Source of the DNA: DATDAH01 sp963725155
GTDB taxonomy: Bacteria; Actinomycetota; Acidimicrobiia; Acidimicrobiales; DATDAH01
Reading direction: 5' to 3'
NCBI GenBank assembly: GCA_963725155.1
Contig: CAVRXU010000005.1
Coordinates: 496,001-560,000 of the forward strand
DNA: 64,000 bases
Part shown: positions 25,837 to 34,552 of the stretch, one piece after another
Numbering within the stretch: position 1 is the first letter of the stretch
Layout: the number at the start of each line of letters is the position of its first letter
Translations under genes and position numbers: made by a program
The notes under the pieces: generated by a model
Database searches by the model: none
What the model saw: the letters and a program-made list of their open reading frames with translations, nothing else
Told to the model about the DNA's origin: nothing

Positions 25837-26022
25837 CGAGGGCACTCCTCCTGTTGCGGGTCGCGTGAACGACCCGGATGGCGTCAGCAGGCCCGAGGTC
25901 CCGGGGCGCGAAGTCGGCGGTGACAGGAGCGCGGCGCCGTTGCCGTAGCCCGGGAGGGCGTCCGACGAGTGTAGCTGAGGGCGATCTGAACCTTCCCAAC
26001 CGAATTCCCCAGCCTGGACGGT
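25837..26022. other. gltB leader and upstream spacer
   Basis: 186 bp between gltB and the acyltransferase stop, both on the minus strand. It holds the gltB Shine-Dalgarno (25845-25852) and an AT-richer patch near 25976-26015 that could carry a gltB promoter. No clear -35/-10 pair or ORF was found. Confidence 0.4.
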
Positions 26023-26940
26023 TCACACCTTGGGCCAGCGCCTCCGCTGACGGGCTCGGCCCTTCGTGTCGCCCAGGGCCCAGGCCCGGCGCCACGTCGG
26101 CGCGTCGGGGCCGGTGAGCGGAGGGCGTGGTGCCGGCGTGGACCCGCCGCCGGGCCTCCCACCAGTCGGTGGTGGACTCGTCCGCCAGGGCGGCGACGGC
26201 GGACTCGATGCGCTCGTTCAAGTGGGTGCTGGACTCGCCCTCGTCGGCCAGGAGGGGGTGGCCGAAGGTGAGCCGGGTGTGGGCCGGTTTGGGGTACTTC
26301 ATGCCCTTGCCCAGGATCTTGCCGGTGCCGTCGATGTGGACCGGGACGACGGGCACGCCGCACCGCAGCGCGAGGTAGGCGGCGCCACCGCGGAACGCCT
26401 GGCCCCAGCCGTCGGGGGAGCGACCGCCCTCGGGGAAGATGATCAGGCTCCAACCGTCGTCGATCAGGTCGGCCGCCTGGTCGGCGCCGCGGCGGCTGAC
26501 CTTGGAGCGCTCGATGGGGATGGCACCGATGACCAGGGCCGAGAGCGGCGGACGGTGAGCGGGTCGCCGAAGAAGTAGTCGGCTGCTGCCCCCACGAACA
26601 TCTTGTGCCGCCACGGCTCGGGGATCGAGCTGAGGAGCAGCGGGGTGTCGAGGTGGCTGTGGTGGTTGGCCGCGAAGATCGCTGGGCCCTCGAGGGTGCT
26701 CAGCCGGTCGAGGCCTCGGAACTGCGGATCGGCGAGGGCCTTGGCCGCCGGCTTGATGACGCCGTCGAGCAGGACCAGCCGGGCGGCCCGAGCCGGCCAG
26801 CGGCGGGCCCAGTCGGTGTCGTAGGCGCCGCCCTTGCGGGGCTTGGTCCGCGGCGGCTCGACGCCCCGGGGGATCGCCGGGGCGCGGTAGGGGAACGGCA
26901 GCGCCCGGACCAGGCGGGTCGGGGCGAACCGAACCCTCAC
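26023..26940 (-). CDS. lysophospholipid acyltransferase (PlsC-like), frameshifted near 26545 and 26123
   Basis: Membrane-associated acyltransferase transferring an acyl chain to a lysolipid or alcohol; about 305 residues when corrected. The acceptor motif ANHHSHLDTPLLL (NHxxxxD) and FVGAAADYFFGDP lie before the first break. ALVIGAIPIERS and IIFPEGGRSPDGWG (FPEGxRS) follow it. After the second break near 26123 the family tail (WRRAWALGDTKGR) leads to a stop at 26023. The uncorrected frame would run far into gltB, which is not credible. GTG 26940 overlaps the stop of the LarA-like gene (GTGA). Last gene of the four-gene minus-strand string. Confidence 0.75.
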
Positions 26941-28474
26941 GTGACGTCAGCCATGAGGATCGGCGGGTTGTGGAGGTGGGTGATCGAGGGCTGCGGGCCG
27001 ACCACGTCGGTCGCCATCTCGAACGCGTCCTGCAGGGTCGAGGCGGGCTTGAACCCGAGCCGACGGACGGCCTTCACGTCGCCGCCCACGATGATCACGC
27101 CGCCGAGGTGTTGCAGGGCGTGGCTGCCCCAGTACCACATGTAGAACGGGTGGACGCCGTGGTAGGCGTAGCGACGTCCGGTACAGGTGGCGGTACCACT
27201 CGTCCTCGGCGAACTGACTTCTCGTACTTGGCCTCGATCTCCACCGGATCGGTCGTCTCGGACAGCACCTGCTCGAAGAAGTCGATGTAGCTGGGGTGGT
27301 GGACGGGGTGGAACTCCCACGGGGTCGGGTGGCTCATGATCAGCACGCCGCCCTCCCGGACCAGCGGCTTGCCGCGGTACAGGTTGAAGAAGTACCCGAG
27401 GCCCAGGCACATCACCAGGATCGGGTTCATGATCGAGTTCACGTTGTAGGGGCAGATGTAGGGCAGCCCCATCGTGAGGATGTCGGTCTGGCCCTCGACC
27501 GAGACCAGCTGCTGGGCGTGGACGTTGCGCGGTGGTCACCTCGTGGACCGGGCTCGACCTCGCCCGCCTGCACCGAGGTCAGTGCGTACGGCGCCTTCCA
27601 CGCGTTGAAGATCTTGCGCCGGGCGGTGGCCGGCATCCGGTCGAGGCCCGCTTTGAGGCCGATGAACGAGGCCCGGTCGGCCATCGTCCACTCCCACTCC
27701 CGCTTCTGCAGGACGGACAGCGGCCGGTCGCCGCCGAAGGTGTCGTTGTTCAGCGTGGTCTCGATCTGGAAGATCTTCACCCCGGCGCTGCGGATGACCT
27801 CGCCCATGCGCCAGTTCGAGTGGTGCAGGCTCGAGTTGTGCCGGTCCATGAACGAGCGGGAGTGCTGCATGGTGTGGACGTTGTGGTGGTGGCGCAGGCT
27901 GCGGTAGCTGGCCAGGCCGGTGGCGGTGCTCTTGTGGCCACCGTCCATCGCCACGAGGTTGATGTTGACGTAGACGAGCAGGTCGCTCTCCGCGGCCCGC
28001 TTGTTGATCTCCACCTCTTCGCCCTCGTCGGTGGTGCCGAGGAACGACAGGTTCGTCGGGATCCTCGGCGTCGAGGTTGTAGAGCAGGCCGTCGGGGGCG
28101 AAGGCGTCGTAGACCCGGTCGCCGACGGCGTGGCGCAGCTCGGCCTCGGTCATGCGCCGGTGCAGGGCGAGGGCGGCGATCAGGTGGACGTCGTCGACCC
28201 CGGCGGCGGCGGCCATGTCGAGCACGGCCTCGATGACGCGCTGGCGGATGTCGGGCCGGCGCATCGGCGGCAGCGGCAGTGAGATGTCGTCGAAGGCGAT
28301 GGTCAGCTTCATGCCCGGCGTCAGCAGCGCGGGGAGGGGCGCGCTGTCGCCCAGCGGGTTGAGCAGGGCCTGACGAATGGCTTCATCCGGGTCTTTCAGG
28401 CCCTCCAGCGGCTCGGCCGGGTAGACGATGCGGGAACGACCGACCGGCAGCCGCTCGAGGCGGAACGTGCTCAC
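26937..28474 (-). pseudogene. LarA-like lactate racemase-domain (DUF2088) protein, about five frameshifts
   Basis: About 512 codons of a nickel-pincer racemase-like family. The N-terminal piece shows ALALHRRMTEAELRHAVGD, the LarA_N segment with its catalytic-type His. Later pieces show DGGHKSTATGLASYRSL, LGLPYICPYNVNSIMNPI (read across a break) and a C-terminal domain ending ITHLHNPPILMADVT. Frame changes lie near 28075, 27547, 27527, 27217 and 27180, yet all pieces are collinear and well conserved with no internal stops of their own. That fits dense indel errors as well as recent inactivation. LarA-type enzymes epimerise 2-hydroxy acids using a cofactor made by LarB/C/E, none of which is seen here. 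Start GTG 28474. Confidence 0.65.
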
Positions 28475-28534
28475 CGTGGTGGAACAGGACTGGCGGGGTC
28501 GAGCGATCGACCTCGAGGACGAATCCGGGCCTGC

Positions 28535-29704
28535 TCACAGCGATTCACGCTCCCGTTCGTTGCGGAGGTCGAAGGCGATCTTGACCGCGCCGCGGCGGCC
28601 GGCGGCGGCGGCGTGCTCCAACGCCTCCTGGTACCGGTCGAGCGGGTAGGTGGCCGACACCAGGCGGCCGAGGTCGGCCTCCTGGACCAGCTCGAAGGCG
28701 AGGTCGAAGGTGCGCCGGCCGCCGGCCTCCCGCCCGTAGGCGTAGGCCCCGACGAGAGCGACCTCCTTGTGCCAGAGGGCCGTGAGGTCGAGGGACACCG
28801 TGCCGGGCATCCCGCACAGGACGACCCGCCCGCCTGCCCGGGCCACGGCGATGCCGGTGGTGATGGTGTCGGCCCCGCCCACGCAGTCGACGACGGCGTC
28901 CGCACCCCGGGTGAGGGTGTCGCCGATCACCATGGCCCCGGTGGCCCGGCGCACGGCCCGGTGGGCCTCGTCGGGGTCGACGACGACATCGGCGCCGAGC
29001 TCCTTGGCCAAGCGGGCCTGGTGCGGATAGCTGGCGGTGGCGATCAGGGTGCCCGGCGTGCCGAACCGACGGAGCGCGGCGACGGTCAACAGGCCGAGGG
29101 TCCCGGCCCCGAGGACGACCTGGACGCCGCCCTCGCCGGCCGCAAGGGCGGCCCGGACCGCGCAGGCTGCGGGCTCGACCATGACCGCGGCCTCGTCGGA
29201 CACGTCGTCGGCCACCGCGTGGAGCTGGTCGGGGTGAGCCACGAGCAAGGTCGACCAGCCGCCCCCGGTGTCGCAGCAGAAGCCCGTCTGCAGACCGGGC
29301 TCCAGGTCCCCGAAGGCGATCCGCTCGCAACGGCCCACGTCGCCGACGGCGCAGGCCTCGCAGGGCGGGTCGATGCCGCGAGCGACACAGCCGAGCACGG
29401 CTTCGAGCACGACCCGGGCCCCGTCGGCCCGTTCGCCCACGACCTCGTGGCCGGGCACGAACGGGAACGAGACGATGGGCTCGAAGTAACGCGAGCTCCG
29501 GCCGTCGATCGTGGCCAGGTCCGACCCGCAGATGCCGGCCAGTCGGGGCCGCACCCGTACCCAGTCGGGCGCGGGCAGGTCGGGCACGTCGATGTCCCGC
29601 AGGCGCAGCGGGCCCCAAGCCGCGCCCCGACCGGGCACGACCGCGCCGGCCACGCGGGCGGCGGCGTACCGGGGCAGGTTGCGCTCGAACTGGAGGGCCT
29701 TCAT
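28535..29704 (-). CDS. zinc-dependent alcohol dehydrogenase (MDR family)
   Basis: 389-residue medium-chain dehydrogenase. The catalytic-zinc ligands are in AGICGSDLATIDG (Cys) and PGHEVVGE (His-Glu). A structural-zinc cluster is visible in CVARGIDPPCEACAVGDVGRC. The Rossmann motif is VVLGAGTLGLLTV. It should oxidise a secondary alcohol or sugar, or reduce the ketone, with NAD(P). ATG 29704 overlaps the TGA of the upstream reductase fusion by 4 nt. It is therefore the second gene of the reductase, dehydrogenase, LarA-like, acyltransferase string. Substrate unknown. Confidence 0.85.
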   Translation of the reverse strand: MKALQFERNLPRYAAARVAGAVVPGRGAAWGPLRLRDIDVPDLPAPDWVRVRPRLAGICGSDLATIDGRSSRYFEPIVSFPFVPGHEVVGERADGARVVLEAVLGCVARGIDPPCEACAVGDVGRCERIAFGDLEPGLQTGFCCDTGGGWSTLLVAHPDQLHAVADDVSDEAAVMVEPAACAVRAALAAGEGGVQVVLGAGTLGLLTVAALRRFGTPGTLIATASYPHQARLAKELGADVVVDPDEAHRAVRRATGAMVIGDTLTRGADAVVDCVGGADTITTGIAVARAGGRVVLCGMPGTVSLDLTALWHKEVALVGAYAYGREAGGRRTFDLAFELVQEADLGRLVSATYPLDRYQEALEHAAAAGRRGAVKIAFDLRNERERESL

Positions 29705-32085
29705 CGCCCGGCCACCCCGGTGGTCGGCGTCATGCGGTCGAGGCCACGGGCCAACCAGCTCTCCCGGCCACCGGGCCGGGCCGCGAGGGGGAGAGGCGGG
29801 CGGGGCCCGCCGGGCGCCTTGTCGAAGGTCTCGACCAGCCAGCCCCGCTTGCGGGCCAGCGTCGACAGTCGCGTCTCGGGATTCACCGCCACCGGGAACC
29901 CGACGGCTTCGAGCATCGGCAGGTCGGAGGCCGAGTCGGCGTAGGCCACGGACTCGGCCAGCGACAGGCCTTCGGCCTTGGCATAGTCGGCCATGGCCTG
30001 GGCCCGGGCCTCGCCGGTCGGGGGCACGTCCTTCATGCCTCCGGTGTAGCGGCCGTCCCTCTGTTCCAGCGAGGCACAGACGATGTCGTCGAAGAGCGGG
30101 CGCAACGGCTCGACCACGAAGTCGAGGGCGCCGGTGATGAGCACGGTGCGGTGGCCGAGCTGCCGGTGCTTGCGCACCCTCCGGATGCCCGCCGGGAACG
30201 ACTTGGTCAGGATCAGGTCGCTGAACATCTGCCAGGCGTCGGCGTCGATCTGGTCGACGGGGGCGTTCTCGTAGCGCCGGTAGAAGTGGCGCAGGAAGTC
30301 GCTCCGGTCGCGCCGGTCGAAGGCCAGCAGGCTCGGTCCCTCCTGCAGCATCTGCACGACGAAGCGGGCCCGGTCCGTCGGCGGCAGGCGCCGGGTGGCC
30401 AGCCACGAGTACGACGCCACCACGTTGGACGCGATGAGGGTGTTCTCCAGGTCGAAGGCCGCCAGGTGCCGGTCGGGGGAGAGCACCTGCTCCCGCAGGC
30501 GGCCCTGGCGGTCCGAGGTCGTGCGCCCGCCACCCTCGGTCCGGACGCGGGCCTGGGTGACGATCGACGGCAGGTGGATGTCCTGCACGTAGGTGGGCCA
30601 GTGGATGGTGCGGGGATCGAAGTCGAAGGCCTCCCGGTCGCCGTCGTCGAGGGCGTCCCAGCGGGCCAGCAGGTTGTCGACGCCGTACACGGCCTCGCAT
30701 TCGGCGTAGGCGCCGTACAGCTCGACGTAGCCGATGGCGCTCTCGGCCTGTTCCCGCCGATCCTCGAGCCGGGCCGACAACTCGGCCTGCCGGCCTCGGA
30801 GGGGGAGGGAGGACAGGACACGATCGGCCCGTTCCAGGGTGGTCTTGGCCCGACGGAGCTGGGACTCGACCCGACCCCGGCCCGGGAACGACCAGTCGCC
30901 GGGGACGATGGGCTGGCCTTCACGGTCGTAGAGCGGGTGGTCCTTGAACCAGCTCGAGGTGAGGTCCACCAGCTGGCCGTAACGCAGGGGGTTCGCCGAC
31001 CCCGACGCCACCTGCGTGACGTCGACGGACCCGTCGGCGGACGGGCCGGTGCCGGCGACGGCGCAGATGGCGGCGGCCACCTGATCGACCGGGATCACGT
31101 CCACGATGCCTTCGGGCACGCCCGGGAACTGCTTCAGCAGGCCCCGGGCGTAGGAGATGATGACCGGCTCGGCCATGCGGAAGCCCCGGATCCAACCCGG
31201 TTTGGGCTCGGCCCAGGCCGACTCGATGATCGAGGGCCGCACGATGCTCACGGGGAGGTCGCCCCGGGTCTCGCACAGGGCTCGTTCCCCCAGCGCCTTG
31301 GTGTAGGCGTAGGCGTCGGGCCAGCCCAGCGAGGCCGCTCGGGCCCGCCCGGCTTCTGCCATCCGATCGGTGACCCACCGGGTCCGGAGCTGCTCGGTCT
31401 TCTCGGCGAGGAGGGGCACGCCCGCGGCACCCAGCTCTCGGCGGGCCTGCTTGCGGAAGTCGGCCAGCTTCTCCGGCGTACGGCTGGCGGCCTCGACGTC
31501 GGTGCGCATCCGCCGGGCGGCGTCGACCTCGCCCCGCCAGGAGACATCCGTGAAGAAGTCGCTCTCCTCGACCAGCTCCTCGGGAGCCGCGCCCCGGCGG
31601 CTTCCGGCCACATAACAGGTCGAGACGGCCACCAGGTGGGGCGTCACGCCGAGGTCGTTGAGGACCGCGGCGATGCGGGTGGGGCCGAGAAGGTTGACCT
31701 CGACGGCGGCGTCGAGGGGGGAGTCGAAGGAGACCGTGGCCGCGGAGTGGATGACGATGTCGCAGGTGGCCACGGCCGCCCGACCGTCGTCGTCGAGGCC
31801 CAGGCCGTCGGTGCCCACGTCACCGGCGACGGCGGTGACCCGTTCGTCGATGGTGGCCTGGAAGTCGTCGCCCCAGATGGCTCGGAGACGGTCGAAGGCG
31901 TCGTTGCGGAAGATCTCCCGGTTGGCCCGACGGGTGGGATCCGAGCGCCGCCCGGGACGGATGAGCAGGACCAACTCGCACCCGGGGGCCGAGCGGAGGA
32001 GGCGTTCGACCAGGGCGGTGCCCAGGAAGCCGGTGCTCCCGGTGACGGCGATGCGCTTGCCGTGGAGGCCGTCGGCGATGCCCAT
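29701..32085 (-). CDS. fatty acyl-CoA reductase-like SDR fused to HAD-IB phosphatase
   Basis: 794-residue fusion. Residues about 8-400 are an extended SDR of the male-sterility/fatty-acyl-reductase type: GSTGFLGTALVERLL binds NAD(P), HSAATVSFDSPLD follows, and YAYTKALGE supplies the Tyr/Lys pair. A FAR-C-like helical stretch follows (about 460-530; YGAYAECEAVYGVDNLLARW). Residues about 555-770 are HAD-IB: AFDLENTLIAS (nucleophile Asp), VLITGALDFVVEPL and YADSASDLPML. Such proteins could reduce a long-chain acyl thioester to an alcohol and dephosphorylate a product or partner. Start ATG 32085 is set by the 24-bp divergent gap to the TetR gene. First gene of the minus-strand string. Confidence 0.8.
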   Translation of the reverse strand: MGIADGLHGKRIAVTGSTGFLGTALVERLLRSAPGCELVLLIRPGRRSDPTRRANREIFRNDAFDRLRAIWGDDFQATIDERVTAVAGDVGTDGLGLDDDGRAAVATCDIVIHSAATVSFDSPLDAAVEVNLLGPTRIAAVLNDLGVTPHLVAVSTCYVAGSRRGAAPEELVEESDFFTDVSWRGEVDAARRMRTDVEAASRTPEKLADFRKQARRELGAAGVPLLAEKTEQLRTRWVTDRMAEAGRARAASLGWPDAYAYTKALGERALCETRGDLPVSIVRPSIIESAWAEPKPGWIRGFRMAEPVIISYARGLLKQFPGVPEGIVDVIPVDQVAAAICAVAGTGPSADGSVDVTQVASGSANPLRYGQLVDLTSSWFKDHPLYDREGQPIVPGDWSFPGRGRVESQLRRAKTTLERADRVLSSLPLRGRQAELSARLEDRREQAESAIGYVELYGAYAECEAVYGVDNLLARWDALDDGDREAFDFDPRTIHWPTYVQDIHLPSIVTQARVRTEGGGRTTSDRQGRLREQVLSPDRHLAAFDLENTLIASNVVASYSWLATRRLPPTDRARFVVQMLQEGPSLLAFDRRDRSDFLRHFYRRYENAPVDQIDADAWQMFSDLILTKSFPAGIRRVRKHRQLGHRTVLITGALDFVVEPLRPLFDDIVCASLEQRDGRYTGGMKDVPPTGEARAQAMADYAKAEGLSLAESVAYADSASDLPMLEAVGFPVAVNPETRLSTLARKRGWLVETFDKAPGGPRPPLPLAARPGGRESWLARGLDRMTPTTGVAGR

Positions 32086-32096
32086 GCCCTGTGTTC

Positions 32097-32108
32097 TACC
32101 ATTTGGTA
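32097..32108. promoter_or_regulatory. TetR operator (TACCA-TT-TGGTA) over back-to-back leaderless promoters
   Basis: An inverted repeat TACCA/TGGTA with a 2-bp centre occupies half of the 24-bp gap between the reductase fusion and the TetR gene. TACCAT (32097-32102) is itself a -10 box 7 nt before the TetR GTG. On the other strand TAGAAC ends 7 nt before ATG 32085. Binding here would block both directions. Confidence 0.65.
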
Positions 32109-32109
32109 A

Positions 32110-32709
32110 GTGACCGCCTCCACCCGCGACCGGGCGTTGGACGCCGCGTTGGTGTCCTTCGCGGCACGCGGCTACGAGGCGACGTCCCTCGACGACGTGG
32201 CCGGTGAGGTCGGCGTGTCCAAGCAGGCGGTCCTCTACTACTTCACCTCGAAGTCGATCCTGCTCGATGCCGTCGTCGACCGGAGCGCCACCGAGCTGTC
32301 GGCGGCCCTGGAGGACGCGCTGGCCCGGGCGGGGGAGGGTTGGGACCGGGTCGAAGCCGTGGTCCGCTCGGTCTTCCGGCTGGCCCTGCGCCGGCCCGAG
32401 CTGCTCGGCCTGCTCCGGGAGGTCAGCCGCCTCGGACCGCCGGCCGCTCCTCGGTTGATGGCCGCCCTCGACCCACTGGTGCAGCGGGCCCGCGAGTTCC
32501 TGGAGGTGGAGATGGCCGCCGGGCGCATGCGGGCCACGGACTCCCGCCTGCTGCTGATGTCGGCCTACTCGGCCGTCATCGGCATGGCGACGGAGGTGGA
32601 GCTCCTGCGGGCCCTGGGCGAGGAGCCCACGCTCCGCTCCCTGGCTCGCCGCCGCCGGGAGCTCATCGACTTCCTCCGCTCGGCTCTCACCGCTCCGGTC
32701 GCGGCGTGA
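32110..32709 (+). CDS. TetR family transcriptional regulator
   Basis: 199-residue regulator. The N-terminal helix-turn-helix reads ALVSFAARGYEATSLDDVA then GVSKQAVLYYFTSKSILL; the rest is a helical ligand-binding and dimer domain with a MAALDPLV/LEVEMAAGRM region. GTG 32110 is fixed by the -10 box and operator immediately upstream. It probably represses both itself and the divergent lipid-type operon, with an acyl-CoA or fatty compound as plausible ligand (inference from the acyl reductase and acyltransferase it would control). Its TGA overlaps the GTG of the methyltransferase, so the three plus-strand genes form one unit. Confidence 0.88.
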   Translation: MTASTRDRALDAALVSFAARGYEATSLDDVAGEVGVSKQAVLYYFTSKSILLDAVVDRSATELSAALEDALARAGEGWDRVEAVVRSVFRLALRRPELLGLLREVSRLGPPAAPRLMAALDPLVQRAREFLEVEMAAGRMRATDSRLLLMSAYSAVIGMATEVELLRALGEEPTLRSLARRRRELIDFLRSALTAPVAA

Positions 32710-33485
32710 GCTGGGCGAAGCGGCCATCGGTCGGCTTCGACCGGGCGGCGGGGTACTACGACGCCACCCGGTCCCTGACCCCCGAGGCAGCCGCGCGGGT
32801 GACCGCGGTGCTGGCCGAGGCCCTGATCGGCCACGGTCCGGTGCTCGAGATCGGTGTGGGGACAGGCCGGATCGCCCTGCCGTTGGCCGAGGTCGGGCTG
32901 GACGTGGTCGGCATCGACCTCTCCATGCCGATGCTGCGGGTCATGGCCGACAAGGGTGGCGCCGTGCCGGTCGGCCAGGCCGACTGCACGCGGCTGCCGT
33001 TCCCCGACGACCGCTTCGGGGCGGTGGTGGCCAGCCAGGTCTTCCACCTCGTGCCCGAGTGGCGGGACGCCACCGTGGAGGTCCTGCGGGTGCTGCGCCC
33101 GGACGGCGTCTTGCTGTGGGCCCGGGGCGGCCTCGGCGCTCGATCGCAGGAGGTGGCCGTCGTGTTCGCCAAGGCAGCCGGCATCGACCGCACGCCGGTC
33201 GGCCTCGACCAGGTGGAGGGGCTCGACGCCTACCTTCGTAGCCGGGGCTTCATCGGGGAGTGGTTGACCGAGGTGCCTGACGACCGCCTCATGTCGGTCG
33301 ACGACCTCATCGAATTCTTCGAGTCCGGGGTCATGGGCTGGACGTGGGCGGCCAGTGACGAGGACCGGGCCCGCGGGGGTGAGGCGGCACGGGCGTGGGC
33401 CGCGGGGCAACCCGAGCCCAGCGACGAGCCCCGCCCGACCGGCGTGGGGGTCAGGTTCCGGCGCTATGTAGCGTTGCCCCGATGA
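32706..33485 (+). CDS. class I SAM-dependent methyltransferase
   Basis: 259-residue methyltransferase of the Methyltransf_11/UbiE type. Motif I is VLEIGVGTGRIALPLAEVG, motif II ends GIDLSMPML, and motifs IV-VI include RFGAVVASQVFHLVPEW and LRVLRPDGVLLW. It overlaps the TetR stop by 4 nt (GTGA) and the following oxygenase start by 4 nt (ATGA). The substrate is unknown; the neighbourhood suggests a lipid, quinone or other small hydrophobic molecule. Confidence 0.85.
   Translation: MSWAKRPSVGFDRAAGYYDATRSLTPEAAARVTAVLAEALIGHGPVLEIGVGTGRIALPLAEVGLDVVGIDLSMPMLRVMADKGGAVPVGQADCTRLPFPDDRFGAVVASQVFHLVPEWRDATVEVLRVLRPDGVLLWARGGLGARSQEVAVVFAKAAGIDRTPVGLDQVEGLDAYLRSRGFIGEWLTEVPDDRLMSVDDLIEFFESGVMGWTWAASDEDRARGGEAARAWAAGQPEPSDEPRPTGVGVRFRRYVALPR
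33469..33474 (+). promoter_or_regulatory. internal -10 element (TAGCGT) before the putative oxygenase
   Basis: TAGCGT ends 7 nt before ATG 33482, inside the end of the methyltransferase gene. It may provide extra transcription of the third gene of the unit. Confidence 0.4.
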
Positions 33486-34552
33486 CGGCCACGGTCACCG
33501 TGTTCGACCCGTTGCTGGGGGTCGAAGGAGCCGAGGCCATGCTCCGCCTGGCCGAGGCCTTCGGGACGTACCGCACATACAGCGCGGAGACGACCGAGCA
33601 GAACTTCGGCGACCTGCCCCAGCGCATCGACGCCGCCGCCAACTTCGTCCGCTCGGGCGGCCGCTTCGGTCGGACGGGCGAGCCGACCTCGACGCTGGCT
33701 GACCGCACCAACTACTTCCGCGAGACCTACGCCTACGGCGAGGACGTACGGGCGCCCGGCATCGAGCCGTTCCTGCACCACGAGGGGTTCGTCGAGGCCG
33801 CCCGGGCCCTGCACGGACGCGAGGTGATCGTGCCCGCCATCGTCTACGCCAACCTGCTGCTGCCCGGCCAGGAGCTCGCCGTGCACACCGACGTGCCCGA
33901 GTTCCGCGGGGCCAACCGGCTCCACCTTCCGCAGTGGCTCATGGTCGTGATGCACCACTCCGGTCGGTTCGAGGACTGGCGGATGCCCATCGCCACCGGC
34001 GTGGCCTGGTTCGGCGACGCCGTCGAGGGGGCCTTCGCCTACTACCCGGACGGGGTCGACGGCCCGGCGGTGGCCCTCCCGGTGCGCCACGATTCTGCCG
34101 TGCTCCTCGACACCGACAGCGTGTTCCACGGTGTGGACCGGGTGGGCGCCGCCGATGCCCGGGTTCCCCCCCTCGGGCCGCGGCCGGAGCTGTGTTTCGC
34201 CGGCGACGGCCGCTGGGCGCTGGAGGGCGCCGGTCCCGACCCCACGACCTACAGGTGGGACGACCTACGGTTCTCCGTCTCGTGGAAGGCCTATTGCTTC
34301 GCCGACGACGCCGAGCGTCGGGACTGGGCCGACCACGCCGACGACCTCACCCTGGAGGTCATCCTCGGCCGTTTGGAGGACGACCTCCGGGAGCGCGGCG
34401 ACCTCACCGGCGACCGTCCGGAGCCCAGAGAGTTCGCGACGATGCTCATCCGGGAGTACATCCGCTTCCCGCAGCCGGTTCCCGGGTTCGCGGCCGACGA
34501 CGAGGATCAGGTCACCACGACGCCCTCGACGCCCTCCTCGGGCTCGGGGTAG
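33482..34552 (+). CDS. uncharacterised protein, possible 2-oxoglutarate/Fe(II) oxygenase
   Basis: 356 residues, no family I can name with certainty. The central part has ELAVHTDVPEFRG (an HxD pair near residue 138) and about 80 residues later SVFHGVDRVG (a distal His). Together with the beta-rich segments between them, this is the spacing expected for a jelly-roll Fe(II)/2OG enzyme such as a prolyl-hydroxylase-like oxygenase. The C-terminal 100 residues are acidic and helical (DDLTLEVILGRLEDDLRERG). It is coupled to the methyltransferase (ATGA overlap). Its last 46 bp overlap the convergent PPK2 gene. The enzymatic call rests on motif spacing only. Confidence 0.5.
   Translation: MTATVTVFDPLLGVEGAEAMLRLAEAFGTYRTYSAETTEQNFGDLPQRIDAAANFVRSGGRFGRTGEPTSTLADRTNYFRETYAYGEDVRAPGIEPFLHHEGFVEAARALHGREVIVPAIVYANLLLPGQELAVHTDVPEFRGANRLHLPQWLMVVMHHSGRFEDWRMPIATGVAWFGDAVEGAFAYYPDGVDGPAVALPVRHDSAVLLDTDSVFHGVDRVGAADARVPPLGPRPELCFAGDGRWALEGAGPDPTTYRWDDLRFSVSWKAYCFADDAERRDWADHADDLTLEVILGRLEDDLRERGDLTGDRPEPREFATMLIREYIRFPQPVPGFAADDEDQVTTTPSTPSSGSG

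Noticed and set aside
23263..25923. 886-codon open frame on the plus strand
   Set aside because: Antisense to gltB, low-complexity composition and no domain; gltB is clearly the real gene.
24818..26614. 598-codon minus-strand reading that joins the acyltransferase to sequence inside gltB
   Set aside because: The acyltransferase part ends in another frame at 26023 after an indel near 26123; the continuation is out-of-frame gltB.
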